Assembly: GCA_944392805.1 (NCBI GenBank)
Contig: CALXXZ010000003.1
Coordinates: 124,001-188,000 of the forward strand
Source of the DNA: an uncultured Clostridia bacterium
GTDB taxonomy: Bacteria; Bacillota; Clostridia; TANB77; CAG-508
Reading direction: 5' to 3'
DNA: 64,000 nt
Part shown: piece by piece, positions 36,410 to 45,255 of the stretch
Position numbering within the stretch: position 1 is the stretch's first letter
Layout: each line of letters opens with the position of its first letter
Notes under the pieces: generated by a model
Databases searched by the model: none
What the model saw: the letters and a program-made list of their open reading frames with translations, nothing else
Told to the model about the DNA's origin: nothing
Program-made: the position numbers and the translations under genes

Positions 36410-36808
36410 TTACTTATTTAATTCTTTTTCTAAATCTCTTATATATCTTTTTTGCTGGCTTTTTATGTATAACTTTGCTAATAGTTTCATAATAGAATTA
36501 CTTACTTCTACTTCTTCTGTAAAATTCACTTCAATAATACTGTTTGGTAGTTCTGTAAATTTACCTATCCATCTTCCTTTTAGATTTGTATTCTCTAAAT
36601 CAAATTTATACTCTTTTAATTTACTTTTTGAGGTTATAGTAAAGTGTGTAGGAAAATTATTTTTAGTATATTCTATAAAATGTATATCATCTATAATTTC
36701 TATTTTAGATAAGTCACTTCTCCAAGAATAATTAGTATTATCTGTAATAATATCCCATAACTTATTTTTATCACAAAGAAGTTTCTTTTTTATATTTGCT
36801 CTAATCAT
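36410..36808 (-). CDS. SRPBCC/START-like protein
   Basis: A 132-residue protein with the helix-grip fold pattern: WDIITDNTNYSWRSDLSKIEIID at the start and the long C-terminal helix NSIMKLLAKLYIKSQQKRYI. This matches polyketide cyclase / Bet v1-like SRPBCC proteins, which bind hydrophobic ligands. ATG at 36808 is chosen because GGAGG precedes it by 5 bases; four extra codons upstream lack a site. The ligand is unknown. Confidence 0.78.
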   Translation of the reverse strand: MIRANIKKKLLCDKNKLWDIITDNTNYSWRSDLSKIEIIDDIHFIEYTKNNFPTHFTITSKSKLKEYKFDLENTNLKGRWIGKFTELPNSIIEVNFTEEVEVSNSIMKLLAKLYIKSQQKRYIRDLEKELNK

Positions 36809-36843
36809 AAATACCTCCATGAATTGTAATTTATCATCCGCTT

Positions 36844-37320
36844 CTAAATAGTCTCTCTTATTGAAGTATATTCTACTATATCGTTTTCGTCAAAAATAAT
36901 TCTAAGTTCATAAAAATCTATTTCACCAAAAAATAAATAATTAGTTACTTTTCCTGCATCGTAGTAATATACATCTTTATCTTCATCACCTCTTGGTTTT
37001 CCTAATAATTCAATAACTTGCTCTTTTGATAATCCTATAAGTCTTTCGCTCTCATTAATTTCTTTCATTTCTGTATAAAGTTTATCAGGTTTTGCACTTG
37101 CATATAATAAAAATGAATAGCCTACTTTTATAGATACATAGCCACAAACCAATATAACAATTACATATATCAATGCTTTGAATTTTTTATTTTTATTTAC
37201 TAATTTTTTTCTTATTAAACGTATTACTATAATAGATAATATTATACCTATTATGTATGGCATAAATAATGTTCCATAAATCAATATACCAAACACTATA
37301 CTTAGCATAAACTCCCCCAT
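36844..37320 (-). CDS. Membrane protein with SmpA/OmlA-like C-terminus
   Basis: A 158-residue protein with two to three helices (about 5-34 and 46-75) followed by a soluble domain. The latter, LSKEQVIELLGKPRGDEDKDVYYYD and YELRIIFDENDIV, follows the pattern of the small BamE/SmpA fold. Two starts are possible: ATG 37320 (AGGAG 8 bases upstream) and ATG 37308 (GGGGGAG 3 bases upstream); the first is used. The function is unknown. Confidence 0.65.
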   Translation of the reverse strand: MGEFMLSIVFGILIYGTLFMPYIIGIILSIIVIRLIRKKLVNKNKKFKALIYVIVILVCGYVSIKVGYSFLLYASAKPDKLYTEMKEINESERLIGLSKEQVIELLGKPRGDEDKDVYYYDAGKVTNYLFFGEIDFYELRIIFDENDIVEYTSIRETI

Positions 37321-37331
37321 AAATTATTCTC

Positions 37332-37706
37332 CTATTTAATAAATTCTCCAACAGTTTCTACCATATGTTGATACATAGCATCAATAATTCCTATTAAATA
37401 TTCTATATCCATTAATTCTACATTATTTATATCAACATCATTATATTCACTATTTACAATTGACATATCTTTAGATAAAATTTCATCTCTGCCTAGATAT
37501 GTATTTAATATATTTATTACAGATGAATTTTTCATATCGATATTGAATTTAGTTTTTATGTATTCTATGTTAATATACTCTAGCATAGTTGCTGATTTAT
37601 AATATGCTTCTTTATAATCGTTTTTCTCTATTAAATTTTCAATTTCTGATAATCTTTCTTGTAAATACTTATTTTTCTCTAAATTCTCAATAATTTCTTT
37701 ATTCAT
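37332..37706 (-). CDS. Small helical protein of unknown function
   Basis: A 124-residue soluble, acidic, mostly helical protein. It starts MNKEIIENLEKNKYLQERL; residues 5-45 could form a coiled coil or a helical-repeat unit (LSEIENLIEKNDYKEAYYKS). ATG at 37706 is preferred because AGGGAGG lies 7 bases upstream. It is encoded 11 bases before the SmpA-like gene, so the two are probably one operon. No family is recognised. Confidence 0.6.
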   Translation of the reverse strand: MNKEIIENLEKNKYLQERLSEIENLIEKNDYKEAYYKSATMLEYINIEYIKTKFNIDMKNSSVINILNTYLGRDEILSKDMSIVNSEYNDVDINNVELMDIEYLIGIIDAMYQHMVETVGEFIK

Positions 37707-37758
37707 TATTTTCCTCCCTATATACAACTTACTATTTTCTCTCTAATAATAACATAAA

Positions 37759-37783
37759 AGCAAGTAATTATCAATTACTTGCT
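37759..37783 (-). terminator. Terminator of the YxdLM-YxeA-like operon
   Basis: AGCAAGTAATT and AATTACTTGCT form an 11-bp stem with a 3-base loop, followed on the minus strand by TTTTATGTTATT. It starts 16 bases past the YxeA-like stop codon. Confidence 0.75.
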
Positions 37784-37798
37784 CTTACAAAATAATTT

Positions 37799-38152
37799 TT
37801 ATTCAACATTCATTTCTGTTTTTACTTTATCAGGTAAATCTTCTGGTTGAACTTCTTTCCATCCATATACACCTCTTACTGCCATCATTTCTAATTCTAA
37901 ATATGCATCTTCTCTTAATTCTCTAGATGTTTTAAATTTAACTTCTTTTGATTTACCATTTTTATTATATGCTGTTAATGTGTATTGATATTTCATATCA
38001 TCGCTATTTGAAACTTGTTCAATCTTTGTATTATCTATCTGAACATAATAAATAGATTTTTGTACAAACAATATATAATATGCTCCTATTATTAGCAAAA
38101 CTGCTACAATTCCTGCTATAATCATAGGAATTTTTTCTTTAAAACTTTCCAT
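37799..38152 (-). CDS. YxeA-family (DUF1093) secreted or membrane-anchored protein
   Basis: A 117-residue protein with one N-terminal helix (about 9-29) and a small beta domain containing YYVQIDNTKIEQ, KYQYTLTAYNKNGKSKEV and LELEMMAVRGVYGWKEVQ, matching the YxeA/DUF1093 family. It starts 2 bases after the permease stop. In B. subtilis yxeA also ends the yxdJKLM-yxeA operon, so the gene order is conserved. It may act as an extracellular accessory of the transporter. Confidence 0.85.
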   Translation of the reverse strand: MESFKEKIPMIIAGIVAVLLIIGAYYILFVQKSIYYVQIDNTKIEQVSNSDDMKYQYTLTAYNKNGKSKEVKFKTSRELREDAYLELEMMAVRGVYGWKEVQPEDLPDKVKTEMNVE

Positions 38153-38154
38153 TT

Positions 38155-40251
38155 TTATTCCTCCTCTTTGATGATATTTTTACTTCCTAAATATGTTGCT
38201 AAGAAATATAATCCATAAATCACTCCTATAACTACTGCTGTTGCTACAATTGATGGTAATAATTCTTCTGGAGATGCTAGTACTTCCATCATTGATGAAA
38301 CGAATTTAATTCCAAATATTGAATGTATTCCAGCTAGAATTAGTGGTAACATGAAAAATATAAATATTTGTCTAAATAATGCTTTATTAATCATTTTTTC
38401 GTCACAACCTATTTTTCTTAAAATAGTATATCTTTGTTTATTATCAGAACTTTCTGTCAATTGTTTTAATGCTAATATTGCAGAACTTGCTATAAGGAAT
38501 ATTACACCTAAATAAATTGCTATAAATATTATCATTGTTGCTAGTCCTTTACTTCCTTCAGTAATACTGATTTTTGTCATTCCATCTAATTCAATACCTT
38601 TTTTAGATAAATTTTCAAAAAATACATTGTTATTATCTTCAGTTAATATTTTATCCATTTCTTCTTTTTCTTCTTCTGTATCTGCATTATAATTTGCTAC
38701 TAAAAATTGTGTTTCTTTCCATTCCTCTTTTAATTCAAAGCTATCTGGTACTAAAATTAGCCCTGCATTTGTATGGCTTGATGACATATAGATAAATCCA
38801 CTTTGACATTCATTATATCTTGCATGATGTGTTTTTCCATTGATTTTTATATCTGAATTCTCTTTTAATGCTTCATTTCTTATTTTTACCATATTATCAA
38901 AATCACAAAGTACAATATATTCATCATCATCTAAGTCATATTGATTTATTCCATATAATTTTGCTATTTTGTTATAATCAGATATTTTTATCACTGCTTC
39001 TGACATGCCATAAGCAAGCATTGAAAATTGTGCTTTTGCTTTTTCATAATAATTTCCTAAACTATATTTTAAAGTCCATTCTGGTATTGCATAAATAGGA
39101 ATCTCTATAATATCTTTAAGATTATTCATATCATATCCATTAGTCTCTAATGTATAAGTTACTGATTTTGTAGAATCTTCCCTTTGTTCTGCGCTATAAT
39201 ACATAGTTTTTCCTGTATATGAATTTACATAGCTTTCTGGTAAATTTGCAGTCTTAAATAAATTTACATCAACTGGTGTCATTTCTTCTAATTCTGAGTC
39301 TAATGAACTTTGTATTGATAAACTACTTGATAATACACTAATTGTCATAAATAACATTAAACATATAACTGTCATACTAATAACTGTTGTATTTATTTTG
39401 TTATTAAGTTGTCTTAATACAAACATATTTGTTCCTTTTAGATATATCTTTTTACTTGATTGTACTAATTTTAATATAAATCCAGATAAAGACCAGAATA
39501 TTCCCAATGTTCCTACTATTCCCATTATTATTGGTACTAATAGTTTATCTGCTGTGTTTAATGAATATATTCCTCCTGTTACTAAGTAATAAGCATATCC
39601 AAGTATCACTGCTGAAACAATAAATACTAAAACTGCTAGAATAGGATTTTTTATCTTTACTGTTTCATTTTTCTTTATAGCTGTTAATAAGTTTATTAAT
39701 TTATACCTAGAAATTGTTATTGTATTAAATATAATAACAGCTAAATACATTATTGCAAAATATATACATGTTTTTATGCATGCATCTTTTGAAAATACAA
39801 AAGTAAATTCACTCATATCTGCCTCAAAAAGCTTTGCAACTAATATTGACATGAATTGTGATGCAAATATGCCTACAATTAGACCTACAACTAAAGATAA
39901 TATTCCTACTAATATTGTTTCAATCCATATAATTTTTGATATTTGTCTTTTTCCCATTCCTAAAGTCATGTATATCCCAAATTCTCTTTTTCTTCTGTTT
40001 ACTAAAAAGTTATTTGCATAAACAATTAGAAATCCAAGTACTATTGCTATAAATACTGATACCATACCAAGTAAACTAATCATTAGTTTTATTAATTCTC
40101 TTGTTGATTGTGATACTTCTAACATTGCTTGTTGACTATCTAAAGAGTTAAACATATAAAAGATTGCTACACCTAATACTAATGTTAAAAAATATATTGC
40201 ATAATCTTTAAAACTTTTTTTCATATTTTTTACGGATAATTTAAATAACAT
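38155..40251 (-). CDS. BceB/YxdM-type ABC transporter permease
   Basis: A full-length 698-residue FtsX/BceB-like permease with ten predicted helices. Four to six lie in the first 300 residues and three in the last 130. Between them is the large extracytoplasmic domain (about 315-565) that determines peptide specificity in this family. Its start overlaps the ATPase gene end by 11 bases, as in the left-edge module. It is paralogous to the permease at 1-1423. The substrate is probably a cationic or cell-wall-active peptide (family knowledge). Confidence 0.92.
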   Translation of the reverse strand: MLFKLSVKNMKKSFKDYAIYFLTLVLGVAIFYMFNSLDSQQAMLEVSQSTRELIKLMISLLGMVSVFIAIVLGFLIVYANNFLVNRRKREFGIYMTLGMGKRQISKIIWIETILVGILSLVVGLIVGIFASQFMSILVAKLFEADMSEFTFVFSKDACIKTCIYFAIMYLAVIIFNTITISRYKLINLLTAIKKNETVKIKNPILAVLVFIVSAVILGYAYYLVTGGIYSLNTADKLLVPIIMGIVGTLGIFWSLSGFILKLVQSSKKIYLKGTNMFVLRQLNNKINTTVISMTVICLMLFMTISVLSSSLSIQSSLDSELEEMTPVDVNLFKTANLPESYVNSYTGKTMYYSAEQREDSTKSVTYTLETNGYDMNNLKDIIEIPIYAIPEWTLKYSLGNYYEKAKAQFSMLAYGMSEAVIKISDYNKIAKLYGINQYDLDDDEYIVLCDFDNMVKIRNEALKENSDIKINGKTHHARYNECQSGFIYMSSSHTNAGLILVPDSFELKEEWKETQFLVANYNADTEEEKEEMDKILTEDNNNVFFENLSKKGIELDGMTKISITEGSKGLATMIIFIAIYLGVIFLIASSAILALKQLTESSDNKQRYTILRKIGCDEKMINKALFRQIFIFFMLPLILAGIHSIFGIKFVSSMMEVLASPEELLPSIVATAVVIGVIYGLYFLATYLGSKNIIKEEE

Positions 40252-41008
40252 CGTTTAAATCACCTCCAAGAAGTGTTTGAACTTCTATTATTTTTTCGAA
40301 AAATTCTTTTCTTGTATCTTTTCCTTTTATAATTTCATTAAAAATTTTTCCATCTTTGATAAATATTATCCTATCTGCATAACTTGCTGTAAATGCATCA
40401 TGTGTTACCATTAATATTGTTGCACCTAAATTTTGATTCAAATTATCAAATGTTTCAAGTAATTGTCTTGCTGATTTTGAATCTAGTGCTCCTGTTGGTT
40501 CATCTGCTAAAACTAATTTTGGATTTGTTATTATTGCTCTTGCTGATGCTACTCTTTGTTTTTGTCCTCCTGATATTTGATATGGATATTTATTTAAGAT
40601 TTCAGCTATTTCAAGTTTTTCTGCTACTTTCTTAACCCTTTCTTCTATTTCATGAGGTTTTACTTTTTGAATTGTTAAAGCTAATGCTATATTTTCATAA
40701 GCTGTAAGTGTATCTAAAAGGTTAAAATCTTGAAAAATAAATCCAAGTTCTTCTCTTCTAAATTTGTTTAAAGCATTTCCTTTTAGTTTTGTAATGTCTT
40801 TACCATTTATAATAATATTTCCTGAAGTTACTCTGTCTATTGTTGAAATACAATTTAATAAAGTGGTTTTTCCTGAGCCTGATGCTCCCATTATTCCAAC
40901 AAATTCTCCTTCTCCTACATTAAAGCTAATTCCTGCTATCGCTTTTGTTAAGTTTGCTTTATTTCCATAATATTTTTCTATATTTTTTACCTCTAATACA
41001 TTATTCAT
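40241..41008 (-). CDS. BceA/YxdL-type ABC transporter ATP-binding protein
   Basis: A 255-residue ATPase with Walker A GASGSGKTT (41-49), signature ISGGQKQR (145-152), Walker B LVLADEPTGA and switch His in VTHDAF. It is colinear with the ATPase at 1413-2180 over the full length. It leads the operon with the permease and the YxeA-like gene. No two-component genes are adjacent, so this transporter may be regulated in trans by the system at 2384-4060 or one outside the window. Confidence 0.95.
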   Translation of the reverse strand: MNNVLEVKNIEKYYGNKANLTKAIAGISFNVGEGEFVGIMGASGSGKTTLLNCISTIDRVTSGNIIINGKDITKLKGNALNKFRREELGFIFQDFNLLDTLTAYENIALALTIQKVKPHEIEERVKKVAEKLEIAEILNKYPYQISGGQKQRVASARAIITNPKLVLADEPTGALDSKSARQLLETFDNLNQNLGATILMVTHDAFTASYADRIIFIKDGKIFNEIIKGKDTRKEFFEKIIEVQTLLGGDLNDVI

Positions 41009-41112
41009 TATAAACTCTCCTTCCTTTCTTCTGTTTTAATTATAAAACTTTTTGTTTATTCTTCCCATCGATTAGCCTTACATTTAGATTACATTTTTGT
41101 AACATTACATAA

Positions 41113-41142
41113 AAAAGATTAGTTTTAAAAAAACTAATCTTT
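41113..41142 (-). terminator. Terminator of the ogt-containing operon
   Basis: AAAGATTAGTTT and AAACTAATCTTT form a 12-bp stem with a 5-base loop, overlapping the ogt stop codon, with T residues at its 3' side on the minus strand. Confidence 0.8.
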
Positions 41143-41680
41143 ACAATGCTGTACCTTTTTTGGGTACATATAAATTACTCATATCTACTTTTTCATGTTC
41201 TAATAATTTTATTTTTTTATCTATTCCTCCTGCATATCCTGTTAGACTTCCATTTGTTCCAACTACTCTATGGCAAGGAATAATTATTGAAATTGGATTA
41301 TGTCCAACTGCTCCTCCTACTGCTTGTGCTGACATTTTATTTTTATTCATTATTTTGGCCACTTTTTTTGCTATCTCTCCATATGTTGTAACTTCTCCAT
41401 AAGGAACTTCACATAATAATTTCCATACATTTTTAGCAAAATCACTCCCAATAGGTTCTAAGTCTAACTCCGAAATCTCTGGCTTTTCTCCATTAAAATA
41501 TCTATCTAACCATTTCTTTGTTTTTACTAAAATAATTTCATCATCTTTTTCTTGTATCTCTTCTTTTAATTTTCCTAAATAATATTTTTGCCCTTCTATC
41601 CATAATCCTGTTAATTTACCATTTTTACTTGCTAAAAATATTTTTCCAACTGGTGAATTATAATATGTTGTATATATCAT
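41141..41680 (-). CDS. ogt: Ogt, methylated-DNA-protein cysteine methyltransferase
   Basis: Suicide DNA repair protein that moves alkyl groups from O6-alkylguanine to its own cysteine. The acceptor motif is IIPCHRVVG (Cys136), preceded by the helix-turn-helix region VPYGEVTTYGEIAKKVA (about 92-108) and the recognition residues AVGGAVGHNPI. At 179 residues it is typical of the single-domain Ogt form. It is encoded last in the MerR/AKR/LarC/cupin cluster, 20 bases past the fusion gene. Confidence 0.94.
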   Translation of the reverse strand: MIYTTYYNSPVGKIFLASKNGKLTGLWIEGQKYYLGKLKEEIQEKDDEIILVKTKKWLDRYFNGEKPEISELDLEPIGSDFAKNVWKLLCEVPYGEVTTYGEIAKKVAKIMNKNKMSAQAVGGAVGHNPISIIIPCHRVVGTNGSLTGYAGGIDKKIKLLEHEKVDMSNLYVPKKGTAL

Positions 41681-41700
41681 GAAATATCTCCTTATTTAGA

Positions 41701-42447
41701 TTAATCTAACATCTTGTATTCATCATCACTAACAGGTTCACACCATTCATTTGATGTATTTTCACCTGGCACTTCAACTGCTAGATGACTAAACCATGAA
41801 TTTGCTTTTGCTCCGTGCCAATGTTTTACATTTGCTGGTATTGTTACAACATCTCCTGGTTTTAAACTTTGAGCTGGCTTTCCTTCTTCTTGATACCAAC
41901 CTTCTCCTTCTACACAAATTAGTATTTGACCTCCACCTGATGTTGCATGATGAATATGCCAATTATTTCTACAACCTGGTTCAAAAGTAACATTTGCAAT
42001 AGACACAACAGAAACTCCTGGTTTAGTTAGTGGTTTTAAATAAGAATTTCCTATAAAATATTGTGCAAAAGCTGTATTAGGCTCTCCCATTCCGAAAAAT
42101 CCACCATGTTCTTCTTGGCTTTCTTCATCTTCTGTATATACTTCTTTTGCTAGATTAAATACAGCCCAAGCATTAGGCCAACCTGCATAAAATGCAGCAT
42201 GAGTTATTATTTCTGCCATTTCACTTTTTGTTATTCCATTATTCTTTGCTGACATCAAATGATATTTAAGTGAACTATCTACCATTCCTTTTCCCATGAA
42301 TACACATATTGTAACTAATGATCTATCTCTTAAAGATAACTTATCTTCTCTTGACCATACTTCTCCAAATAATACATCATCATTAAGCTCCGCAAATTTT
42401 GGAGCAAATTTTCCTAAACTATCTCTTCCTGCTGTTTGTTTTTTCAT
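41701..42447 (-). CDS. Carboxymuconolactone decarboxylase-like / cupin fusion
   Basis: A 248-residue protein joining two domains. The AhpD/carboxymuconolactone decarboxylase-like part (about 5-110) has SLRDRSLVTICVFMGKG and NGITKSEMAEIITHAAFYAG; the usual Cys pair is absent. The cupin part (about 130-235) has the metal pattern NWHIHHATSGGGQILICVEGEGW and KPGDVVTIPANVKHWHGA. Such fusions accompany MerR regulators and aldo/keto reductases in many Firmicutes, where they answer to electrophile or quinone stress. ATG at 42447 is preferred, with AAAGGA upstream; the larC stop overlaps this site. Confidence 0.9.
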   Translation of the reverse strand: MKKQTAGRDSLGKFAPKFAELNDDVLFGEVWSREDKLSLRDRSLVTICVFMGKGMVDSSLKYHLMSAKNNGITKSEMAEIITHAAFYAGWPNAWAVFNLAKEVYTEDEESQEEHGGFFGMGEPNTAFAQYFIGNSYLKPLTKPGVSVVSIANVTFEPGCRNNWHIHHATSGGGQILICVEGEGWYQEEGKPAQSLKPGDVVTIPANVKHWHGAKANSWFSHLAVEVPGENTSNEWCEPVSDDEYKMLD

Positions 42448-42463
42448 AAAAATCACTTTCCTT

Positions 42464-43627
42464 TCATATTTTATATAAATCTTTTAATGGGATATCATTT
42501 TTTATTGCTAATTCTTTTATTGATTCATATTCTGGATATATATAAGTTTCATCTTGATTTTTTACTTTTTTTGCTTTTATTTTCCCATATTTTGTATCTA
42601 ATTCTATTAACTATCTTTCTAATTCTGTTCTATTTTCATAACGATATCTTATTCCAATTGTTGTAGTTTCTTTAAATATTATGTTTTGTAGTTTTTTCAT
42701 ATTTTCCTTTTTACATGATACAGTTAATCGATATGCAGGTCTATTTTTCTTCATAAAAATCGGTGTAAAAAATACATCTAATGCTCCATTTTGGAATAAT
42801 AATTCTTCTGTATATCCCAAAATTTCTCCTCCACAATCGTCAATATTAGTTTCCATCACAACAATATTTCCTTCTTGTTCTTCCATTTCTCCATAATATA
42901 CTTTTAACACATTCGGAATTTTTAAATCTTTTGAACCTGCTCCCCAACCAATCTTTTTTGTTGTCATTGTAGGTAGTGGAATAAATTCTGTTGCAAGTTC
43001 TGCTATTATTCCTGCACCTGTTGGTGTAACTAATTTTGTATCAATATCTATCTGTCTGAATTTAACACTTGAATCTGTAAATATTTCACTTGTTGCAGGA
43101 ACTGGAACACTCATCATACCATGTGCACATTCAATAAATCCATATCCATCATTAACAATACTTGATATAATTTTGTCCGGATTTATTTTATTTATTAAAA
43201 TTGCTGTTCCTACTATATCTATAATTGAATCTATTGCAGCAACTTCATGAAAATGTACTTCTTCAAGTGGCTTATTATGTACTTTACTTTCTGCTTTTGC
43301 AACTCTTAAAAAAATTCTTTTTGCTAGTTGTTTTGTTTTATCTTCTAATGAACTATTATCTATAATTGTATTTACATCATTTAAATTTCTATGTTCATGA
43401 TGATGGTGATGCTCTTCATGGTTATGGTCATGTTCTAGAATTACATCAACATATGTTCCTGTTATTCCATTTTTGACTTTTTTTGATATTTCTATTTTAT
43501 AACCATCAATATTTAATTTCTTTATCTCTTCTAATAAGTATTTTTCATCTCCTATAATTTCTAACAATGCTCCAAGTGTCATATTTCCACTAATTCCACT
43601 TGAGCAATCAAAATACAATGTTTTCAT
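42464..43627 (-). CDS. larC: LarC, nickel-pincer cofactor metallochelatase, interrupted by an in-frame UAG
   Basis: LarC inserts nickel into the pincer cofactor of lactate racemase-type enzymes (CTP-dependent). The first 338 residues are clear: MKTLYFDCSSGISGNMTLGA, a His-rich metal loop (65-79, EHDHNHEEHHHHHEH), VHFHEVAAIDSI and TPTGAGIIAELA. A TAG at 42613-42611 follows ...RTELER. The same frame then stays open for 48 codons, reading LIELDTKYGKIKAKK ... PEYESIKELA ... IPLKDLYKI to TGA at 42466-42464. That is the normal LarC C-terminus. The gene may be inactivated, use UAG readthrough, or contain one sequence error. No larA, larB or larE is nearby. Confidence 0.88.
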
Positions 43628-43628
43628 A

Positions 43629-44750
43629 TTATTCTCCTAACTCTTGAGCAACTTTTTCTAATTCATCTCTTATATGAATATGTTGAGGACATACTCCTTC
43701 ACATCTACCACATTTAATACATTCTTTTGCTGATTTTAGTCCATGACCTCCTACTAGCCATCCTTCCTGATGTTTTGCAGCATCTTTATTTTTATATAAT
43801 GTTAAATAATTCATTGCTGTAAATGAACCTGATATTCCTATATTCATTGGACATACTTTTGCACAGTAATTACATGTAGTACAAGGAATTATTGGAATAT
43901 TTTTTAATACATTTTGAGCTTCTTTGATTGTTTTTTCTTCATCTTCTGATAATTTTTTAAAATCTTTCATATATGAAATATTATCTTCCATTTGTTCAAT
44001 ATTACTCATTCCTGACAATACAGTAATTACACCATCTAGGTTTGCTGCAAATTTTATAGCCCATGATGCAACTGATGCATTTGGATTTGCTTTTTTGAAT
44101 ACTTCAGCAACTTGTTCTGGTGGATTTGCAAGCATTCCTCCTTTTACTGGTTCCATTATTATTACAGGTTTTCCGTGCTTTCTAGCAACTTCATAACATG
44201 CTTTTGATTGGATTGAAGGATTTTCCCAGTCTGCATAATTTATTTGTAATTGAACAAATTCCATTTCTGGATGTTTTGTTAAAATTTCATCTAATTCTTC
44301 TGGTGTTGAATGGAATGAAAATCCTGCATGTTTAATTTTTCCTTCTGCTTTCATTTCTAATATCCAACTCCACATATCAAAATCATCAAATGATTTTGTT
44401 CTTCCTTCTCCTAGATTATGTAATAAATAAAAATCAAAATATCCTGCTCCTGTTTGTTTTAAAGATGTTTCGAATTGTTGTATTGCTTCTTCTCTTGTTT
44501 TACAATTTATCCATGCTGCATTTTTTGTTGCTAATTGAAATTTTTCTCTTGGATATCTTTCAACTAAAGCTTGACGTATTGCATCTTCACTTCCTGCATA
44601 TGCCCATGCAGTATCAAAATATGTAAAACCTGCTTCTAGAAATTTGTCTACCATTTGTATTGTTTGTTCTATATCTATTTTTCCATCTTTTTGTGGTAAT
44701 CTCATTAATCCAAATCCTAATTTTTTTATTTCTTCTCCTAAATATGACAT
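43629..44750 (-). CDS. Aldo/keto reductase with two C-terminal 4Fe-4S clusters
   Basis: A 373-residue protein with a TIM-barrel aldo/keto reductase domain (1-265) and a ferredoxin-like tail. The barrel has FDTAWAYAGSE (Asp46, Tyr51), Lys76 and His111 as the expected tetrad. The tail has C290-C293-C296-C300 and C344-C347-C350-C354. Clostridial members of this family reduce quinones or aldehydes, with electrons possibly passing through the clusters. It follows the MerR gene by 20 bases and ends 1 base before larC. Confidence 0.94.
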   Translation of the reverse strand: MSYLGEEIKKLGFGLMRLPQKDGKIDIEQTIQMVDKFLEAGFTYFDTAWAYAGSEDAIRQALVERYPREKFQLATKNAAWINCKTREEAIQQFETSLKQTGAGYFDFYLLHNLGEGRTKSFDDFDMWSWILEMKAEGKIKHAGFSFHSTPEELDEILTKHPEMEFVQLQINYADWENPSIQSKACYEVARKHGKPVIIMEPVKGGMLANPPEQVAEVFKKANPNASVASWAIKFAANLDGVITVLSGMSNIEQMEDNISYMKDFKKLSEDEEKTIKEAQNVLKNIPIIPCTTCNYCAKVCPMNIGISGSFTAMNYLTLYKNKDAAKHQEGWLVGGHGLKSAKECIKCGRCEGVCPQHIHIRDELEKVAQELGE

Positions 44751-44770
44751 TTTTTTATTCCTCCTTTTTA

Positions 44771-45154
44771 TTATGGTTCTTCCATAAAATCTTTTCTTTT
44801 TCCTTCTTCAATTTCATCATATAATTTTATTTTATATTCTAGTCTTTCCAAAGTTTTTTGTATTTCGCTCATTTTTTCTTGCATCTTTTCTCTTTGTTCT
44901 ATCAATAAATTTTTTCTTTCTGTTACTGTTTCTTTTCCTTGTTTAAATAATTTGACATACTTAATTAGTGCTTCTATTGACATTCCTGCTGATCTCATAC
45001 ATTTTATGAATTCTATCCATCTACATGTATGTTCATCAAAATCTCGTATTCCTGCTCTAGTCCTTGGTACTTGTGGTATTAATCCAATTCGCTCATAATA
45101 TCTAATGGTGTCTTGCGTTAAATTGTATTTTTTACTTACTTCTGCTATTGTCAT
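44771..45154 (-). CDS. MerR-family regulator
   Basis: A 127-residue activator. The winged HTH (about 1-70) reads MTIAEVSKKYNLTQDTIRYY-ERIGLIP, followed by a dimerisation helix. It has no conserved cysteines for metal sensing. It is the first gene of the cluster with the reductase and probably controls it from the long-spacer promoter at 45188-45218. Related MerR regulators (AdhR/NmlR group) respond to aldehydes and electrophiles. Confidence 0.93.
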   Translation of the reverse strand: MTIAEVSKKYNLTQDTIRYYERIGLIPQVPRTRAGIRDFDEHTCRWIEFIKCMRSAGMSIEALIKYVKLFKQGKETVTERKNLLIEQREKMQEKMSEIQKTLERLEYKIKLYDEIEEGKRKDFMEEP

Positions 45155-45187
45155 ATCTACCTCCTTTAAATAATATTTTACATATAT

Positions 45188-45218
45188 TATATATCACTTA
45201 GAGTTAACTCAAAGTCAA
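45188..45218 (-). promoter_or_regulatory. MerR-type promoter with operator dyad
   Basis: TTGACT (45218-45213) and TATATA (45193-45188) with a 19-base spacer. A perfect 10-base palindrome GAGTTAACTC (45201-45210) sits in the spacer. A 19-20 base spacer with an internal dyad is the hallmark of MerR-activated promoters. A TATAAT at 45191-45186 is an alternative -10 with a 21-base spacer. Confidence 0.8.
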
Positions 45219-45229
45219 GAGTTTTTAAA

Positions 45230-45255
45230 AAAAGATTTCTTTTTTGAAATCTTTT
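45230..45255 (-). terminator. Terminator of trmB
   Basis: AAAAGATTTC and GAAATCTTTT form a 10-bp stem, overlapping the trmB stop codon and followed by TTTAAAAA on the minus strand. Confidence 0.7.
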
